NCBI GenBank assembly: GCA_023392575.1
Contig: JAEVYV010000297.1
Location: 1-9,040 of the forward strand
Length of the DNA: 9,040 nucleotides
Reading direction: 5' to 3'
Source: Bacteroidota bacterium
Lineage (GTDB): Bacteria > Bacteroidota > Bacteroidia > Chitinophagales > Chitinophagaceae
A program made the position numbers and the translations under genes. The notes beneath the pieces were generated by a model that saw nothing but the letters and a program-made list of their open reading frames with translations, was not told the origin of the DNA and did not search any database. The first letter of the stretch is position 1. Each line of letters opens with the position of its first letter. Below are positions 6,725 to 9,040 of this stretch, piece after piece.

Positions 6725-7918
6725 ATGCAACGGATTGCCATGCTAGGCTCTGGTTTTATCGGCCGGTTCTATGCCGACTCGTTACAGGGTTATCGCAGTA
6801 AAGACAAAATCGTATCGATCTACTCCCGAAGAGAGGAAAGCGTCAAAAAATTTGCTGAAGACTACCGGGTTCCGCACTCCACCACTAATATGGAAGAGGC
6901 CATAGCCCACCCCGACGTAACCATTGTTTGCATTGCCCTGCCCAACAACCTGCACGAAGAGGCCGTAATGCTTTGCTGCAAACACAAAAAAGCGGTGATG
7001 ACCACCAAGCCCCTGGGCCGCAATGCGGCGGAAGCCAAACGCATGCTGGAAGCGGTTGAAAAGGCAGGCATCTTTAATGGCTATCTGGAAGATTTGGTGT
7101 ACACACCTAAGTTTTTAAAGGCTCATGAAAGTGTAAAAAACGGCGCCCTGGGGCGGGTACTCTGGGCCAAATCAAGAGAAACGCATCCTGGCCCCCACAG
7201 CGAGTGGTTCTGGGACCTGGAGCAGGCCGGCGGCGGCTGTATTCTTGACCTGGGCTGCCATTGCGTGGAAATTGCCCGCAGCTATATTGGAAAGGATATT
7301 AAACCCATAGAGGTGATGTGCTGGGCCGACACTCAGGTAAAGCCTATTGATGCGGAAGATCATGCCATTGGTCTTGTAAAATACGAAAACGGCGCCATTG
7401 GTCAGTTTGAAGTGAGCTGGACCTTCCGGGGCGGCATGGATCTTCGCGACGAAGTAATGGGCTCCGAAGGAACGATCTGGATCAACAATTTTTTGCGCAC
7501 TGGTTTTGAAATGTTCACCACCGGCAAGGGCGCCGATTATGTAGCAGAAAAAGCCGAAAGCAATACAGGCTGGCTATTTCCTGTTGGCGACGAGCTGAAT
7601 GAGCTGGGCTACAACCACATGTTCATGGATATGTTTCAGGCCCTGGAACAAAACAAGGCCCCCAAAGAAACGTTCTATGATGGATATGTGGTCAACTGTA
7701 TTTTGGACGCCGCCTACCGTTCTGCCAAAAGCAAGCAATGGGAGCCGGTGCAACTGGATGTTTGGAGGGGCAGGACCGGCGTGGGCAAAGACGATCATTT
7801 AACCGAGTTTGACGAAAACCATTATTTGATCAAAGAGGAAGTAACCCATTACGGCGCTAAAAAGCTAATCCTGAAAAACAAGCAAACCGGTAAGATTTTT
7901 GAAAAAACAATCGAATAA
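6725..7918 (+). CDS. Gfo/Idh/MocA-family NAD(P)-dependent oxidoreductase
   Basis: Encodes 397 residues, within the usual 330-450 range. The N-terminal Rossmann domain (about 1-122) opens with MLGSGFIG, giving the dinucleotide motif GSGFIG at 8-13; this fixes the ATG at 6725 as the start. The family's EKP motif appears as TKP (94-96), so the lysine is kept but the glutamate is replaced by threonine. The C-terminal alpha/beta substrate domain carries the signature GGGCILDLGCH (169-179); Asp175 and His179 match the catalytic Asp and His of inositol dehydrogenase-type members. There is no signal peptide or Tat motif, so it should be cytoplasmic. It would oxidise or reduce a sugar, sugar acid or cyclitol hydroxyl with NAD(P). 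It is transcribed alone, diverges from the thioredoxin-fold gene and ends in its own terminator. The substrate cannot be told from sequence. Confidence 0.93.
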   Translation: MQRIAMLGSGFIGRFYADSLQGYRSKDKIVSIYSRREESVKKFAEDYRVPHSTTNMEEAIAHPDVTIVCIALPNNLHEEAVMLCCKHKKAVMTTKPLGRNAAEAKRMLEAVEKAGIFNGYLEDLVYTPKFLKAHESVKNGALGRVLWAKSRETHPGPHSEWFWDLEQAGGGCILDLGCHCVEIARSYIGKDIKPIEVMCWADTQVKPIDAEDHAIGLVKYENGAIGQFEVSWTFRGGMDLRDEVMGSEGTIWINNFLRTGFEMFTTGKGADYVAEKAESNTGWLFPVGDELNELGYNHMFMDMFQALEQNKAPKETFYDGYVVNCILDAAYRSAKSKQWEPVQLDVWRGRTGVGKDDHLTEFDENHYLIKEEVTHYGAKKLILKNKQTGKIFEKTIE

Positions 7919-7923
7919 AACAT

Positions 7924-7967
7924 AAAGGGGACTCCTTACTCTATTCGTGCGGAATCCCCTTTTTTTT
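7924..7967 (+). terminator. Rho-independent terminator after the oxidoreductase gene
   Basis: AAAGGGGACTCC (7924-7935) pairs with GGAATCCCCTTT (7951-7962) as a 12-bp stem with one mismatch and a 15-nt loop. It runs into a stretch of eight T (7960-7967). It begins six bases after the oxidoreductase stop codon. On the opposite strand the stem is followed only by TTTATG, so it would serve the converging GH2 gene poorly. Confidence 0.9.
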
Positions 7968-8002
7968 AAACACTTCGGGAAGATAGCTCCGGCCACTTGA
8001 CA

Positions 8003-8014
8003 GAAACTAGTTTC
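8003..8014. repeat. Perfect 12-bp palindrome between convergent genes
   Basis: GAAACTAGTTTC is its own reverse complement. It lies 13 bp past the GH2 stop codon (minus strand) and 35 bp past the T-tract of the oxidoreductase terminator. With no loop it would not form a useful RNA hairpin, and no T-tract follows on either strand. It may be a protein-binding site or chance. Confidence 0.3.
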
Positions 8015-8027
8015 CCAAATCCACCTA

Positions 8028-9040
8028 TTACTTCGGCATTTCTTCTTTAGCCCTTTTCATTTTTACCAAAGAAGACCGATACAGTTTATGATGAATGGCC
8101 TTCAGGCTATCCTCCGGCATTTTCACAACCTTTCTGTCGTAGGTCATCAATCCATTCACCTCCACTTCCACATCGGTGGTTTGTGTATAAATTGCCGCCG
8201 ACAGCCCTTTTTGTATCAGCCCCTCCAGCTTATCTACGAACAATGCGTATCGTTGGTACAGATCTTCCCTGGTGGTAAAGCTTTGATAGCCCCAGTTATT
8301 CTTTTGCTGCCAGGTATGATTTTCAAGAGGCAGGCCCAGGCCGCCAAATTCGCCCAGTACAAGCACCTGCCGGGCTCCAAACAAAGATGCAGCCGGCATG
8401 GCTGGTGCGGGATAATTGTGCAGGTCCATTATATGGCCCGCGGGATAAAAATTGCCGCCGCTGGCGCTGTTGACCAACCGTGAAGGATCTTTTCTGATGG
8501 TCCATTCAGTAATTTCCTGGGTTTTGAATTGCCCCCAGGCTTCGTTAAACGGCACCCATACAATAATGCTGGGAAAATTGTGCAGGGCATCCAGAATCGC
8601 CTCCCACTCAGTACGGTATATTTTTTCCGAAGCTTCGGACCGCTGGGCATCTTCGGCAAGCCCGTCCACGCCTGGTCTCGAATCCCACCGGCCCGTTGCC
8701 ATGTCTCCGCTGGGCATGTCCTGCCACACCAACAGGCCCAACCGATCGCAATGGTGATACCAACGTGCCGGTTCCACTTTCACGTGTTTGCGGATGGTGT
8801 TAAAACCCATGGCCTTTGTTTTTTCAATATCAAACCTTAACGCCGCGTCTGTTGGCGCCGTGTACAAACCATCGGGCCACCAGCCCTGGTCCAAAGGGCC
8901 GTATTGAAACACAAACCCGTTGTTCAACAACATTCGCTGCACACCATTTTCATCCGGAGCCATTGAAATTTTCCGCATGGCAAAATAACTTGCCACTTCA
9001 TCAATTGGTTTGTCCTTACGCATAACCGCCACCTTTAAAT
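8028..9040 (-). CDS. Glycoside hydrolase family 2 enzyme, C-terminal part
   Basis: Partial: the frame is open to the right edge, so the N-terminus is missing. A GTG at 9032 is internal, since in-frame codons continue upstream (Leu-Lys before it) and the visible sequence starts inside a beta-sandwich domain ending in DEVASYFAMRKIS. The remainder is a GH2 TIM barrel: LLNNGFVFQYGPLDQGWW, then GFNTIRKHVKVEPARWYHHCDRLGLLVWQDMPSG. The acid/base is Glu in WVPFNEAWGQ (codon 8541-8543) and the nucleophile is Glu in LVLGEFGGLG (codon 8349-8351). The barrel closes with YTQTTDVEVEVNGLMTYDRK, and the protein ends about 35 residues later without a further domain. Both catalytic residues are present, so the enzyme is probably active on a beta-glycoside; galactoside, glucuronide and mannoside activities all occur in GH2 and cannot be separated here. 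Any signal peptide would be outside the window. The gene converges on the oxidoreductase gene. Confidence 0.93.
   Translation of the reverse strand, partial: LKVAVMRKDKPIDEVASYFAMRKISMAPDENGVQRMLLNNGFVFQYGPLDQGWWPDGLYTAPTDAALRFDIEKTKAMGFNTIRKHVKVEPARWYHHCDRLGLLVWQDMPSGDMATGRWDSRPGVDGLAEDAQRSEASEKIYRTEWEAILDALHNFPSIIVWVPFNEAWGQFKTQEITEWTIRKDPSRLVNSASGGNFYPAGHIMDLHNYPAPAMPAASLFGARQVLVLGEFGGLGLPLENHTWQQKNNWGYQSFTTREDLYQRYALFVDKLEGLIQKGLSAAIYTQTTDVEVEVNGLMTYDRKVVKMPEDSLKAIHHKLYRSSLVKMKRAKEEMPK

Noticed and set aside
9030..9032. GTG as the start of the GH2 gene
   Set aside because: The frame continues open beyond it to the window edge, and the protein would begin in the middle of a beta-sandwich domain, so the gene is simply truncated by the window.

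Overview
The window looks like a chromosomal segment of a Bacteroidota bacterium. A family such as Chitinophagaceae is my guess from protein style, not a proven assignment. The evidence is an adjacent SusC/RagA TonB-dependent transporter and SusD/RagB lipoprotein pair, a promoter matching the Bacteroidota TTTG / TAnnTTTG pattern, and the absence of strong Shine-Dalgarno sequences in front of genes.

Layout from left to right. Positions 1-662 (minus) hold the N-terminal 220 residues of an FG-GAP/VCBS-repeat lipoprotein that runs off the left edge. A strong rho-independent terminator on the minus strand (about 690-728) separates it from susD (757-2547, minus), which is followed by susC (2567-5908, minus). 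The two genes are 19 bp apart and clearly co-transcribed in the order susC, susD. A good sigma-ABfr-type promoter sits at 5955-5987, and an inverted repeat fills most of its spacer. Upstream on the same strand is a small exported thioredoxin-fold protein with a CDHC motif (6049-6528). A 196-bp divergent intergenic region then separates it from a Gfo/Idh/MocA-family NAD(P)-dependent oxidoreductase on the plus strand (6725-7918), which ends in a clear terminator (7924-7967). Converging on it from the right is the C-terminal part of a glycoside hydrolase family 2 enzyme (8028-9040, minus), cut by the right edge.

Functionally this reads as a carbohydrate-scavenging neighbourhood. SusD captures a glycan or other ligand at the cell surface and SusC imports it using TonB energy. 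The FG-GAP lipoprotein may be a third surface component. The GH2 enzyme would trim glycosidic bonds, and the oxidoreductase would act on a sugar or cyclitol. The substrate cannot be read from this sequence. No SusR-like, hybrid two-component or ECF sigma/anti-sigma regulator is visible, and SusC lacks the STN domain used in anti-sigma signalling. I see no mobile element, CRISPR array, tRNA or rRNA, and no clearly new system. The points most worth a second look are the terminator between susD and the FG-GAP gene, the palindrome inside the susC promoter, and the recurring SusC/SusD/FG-GAP grouping.
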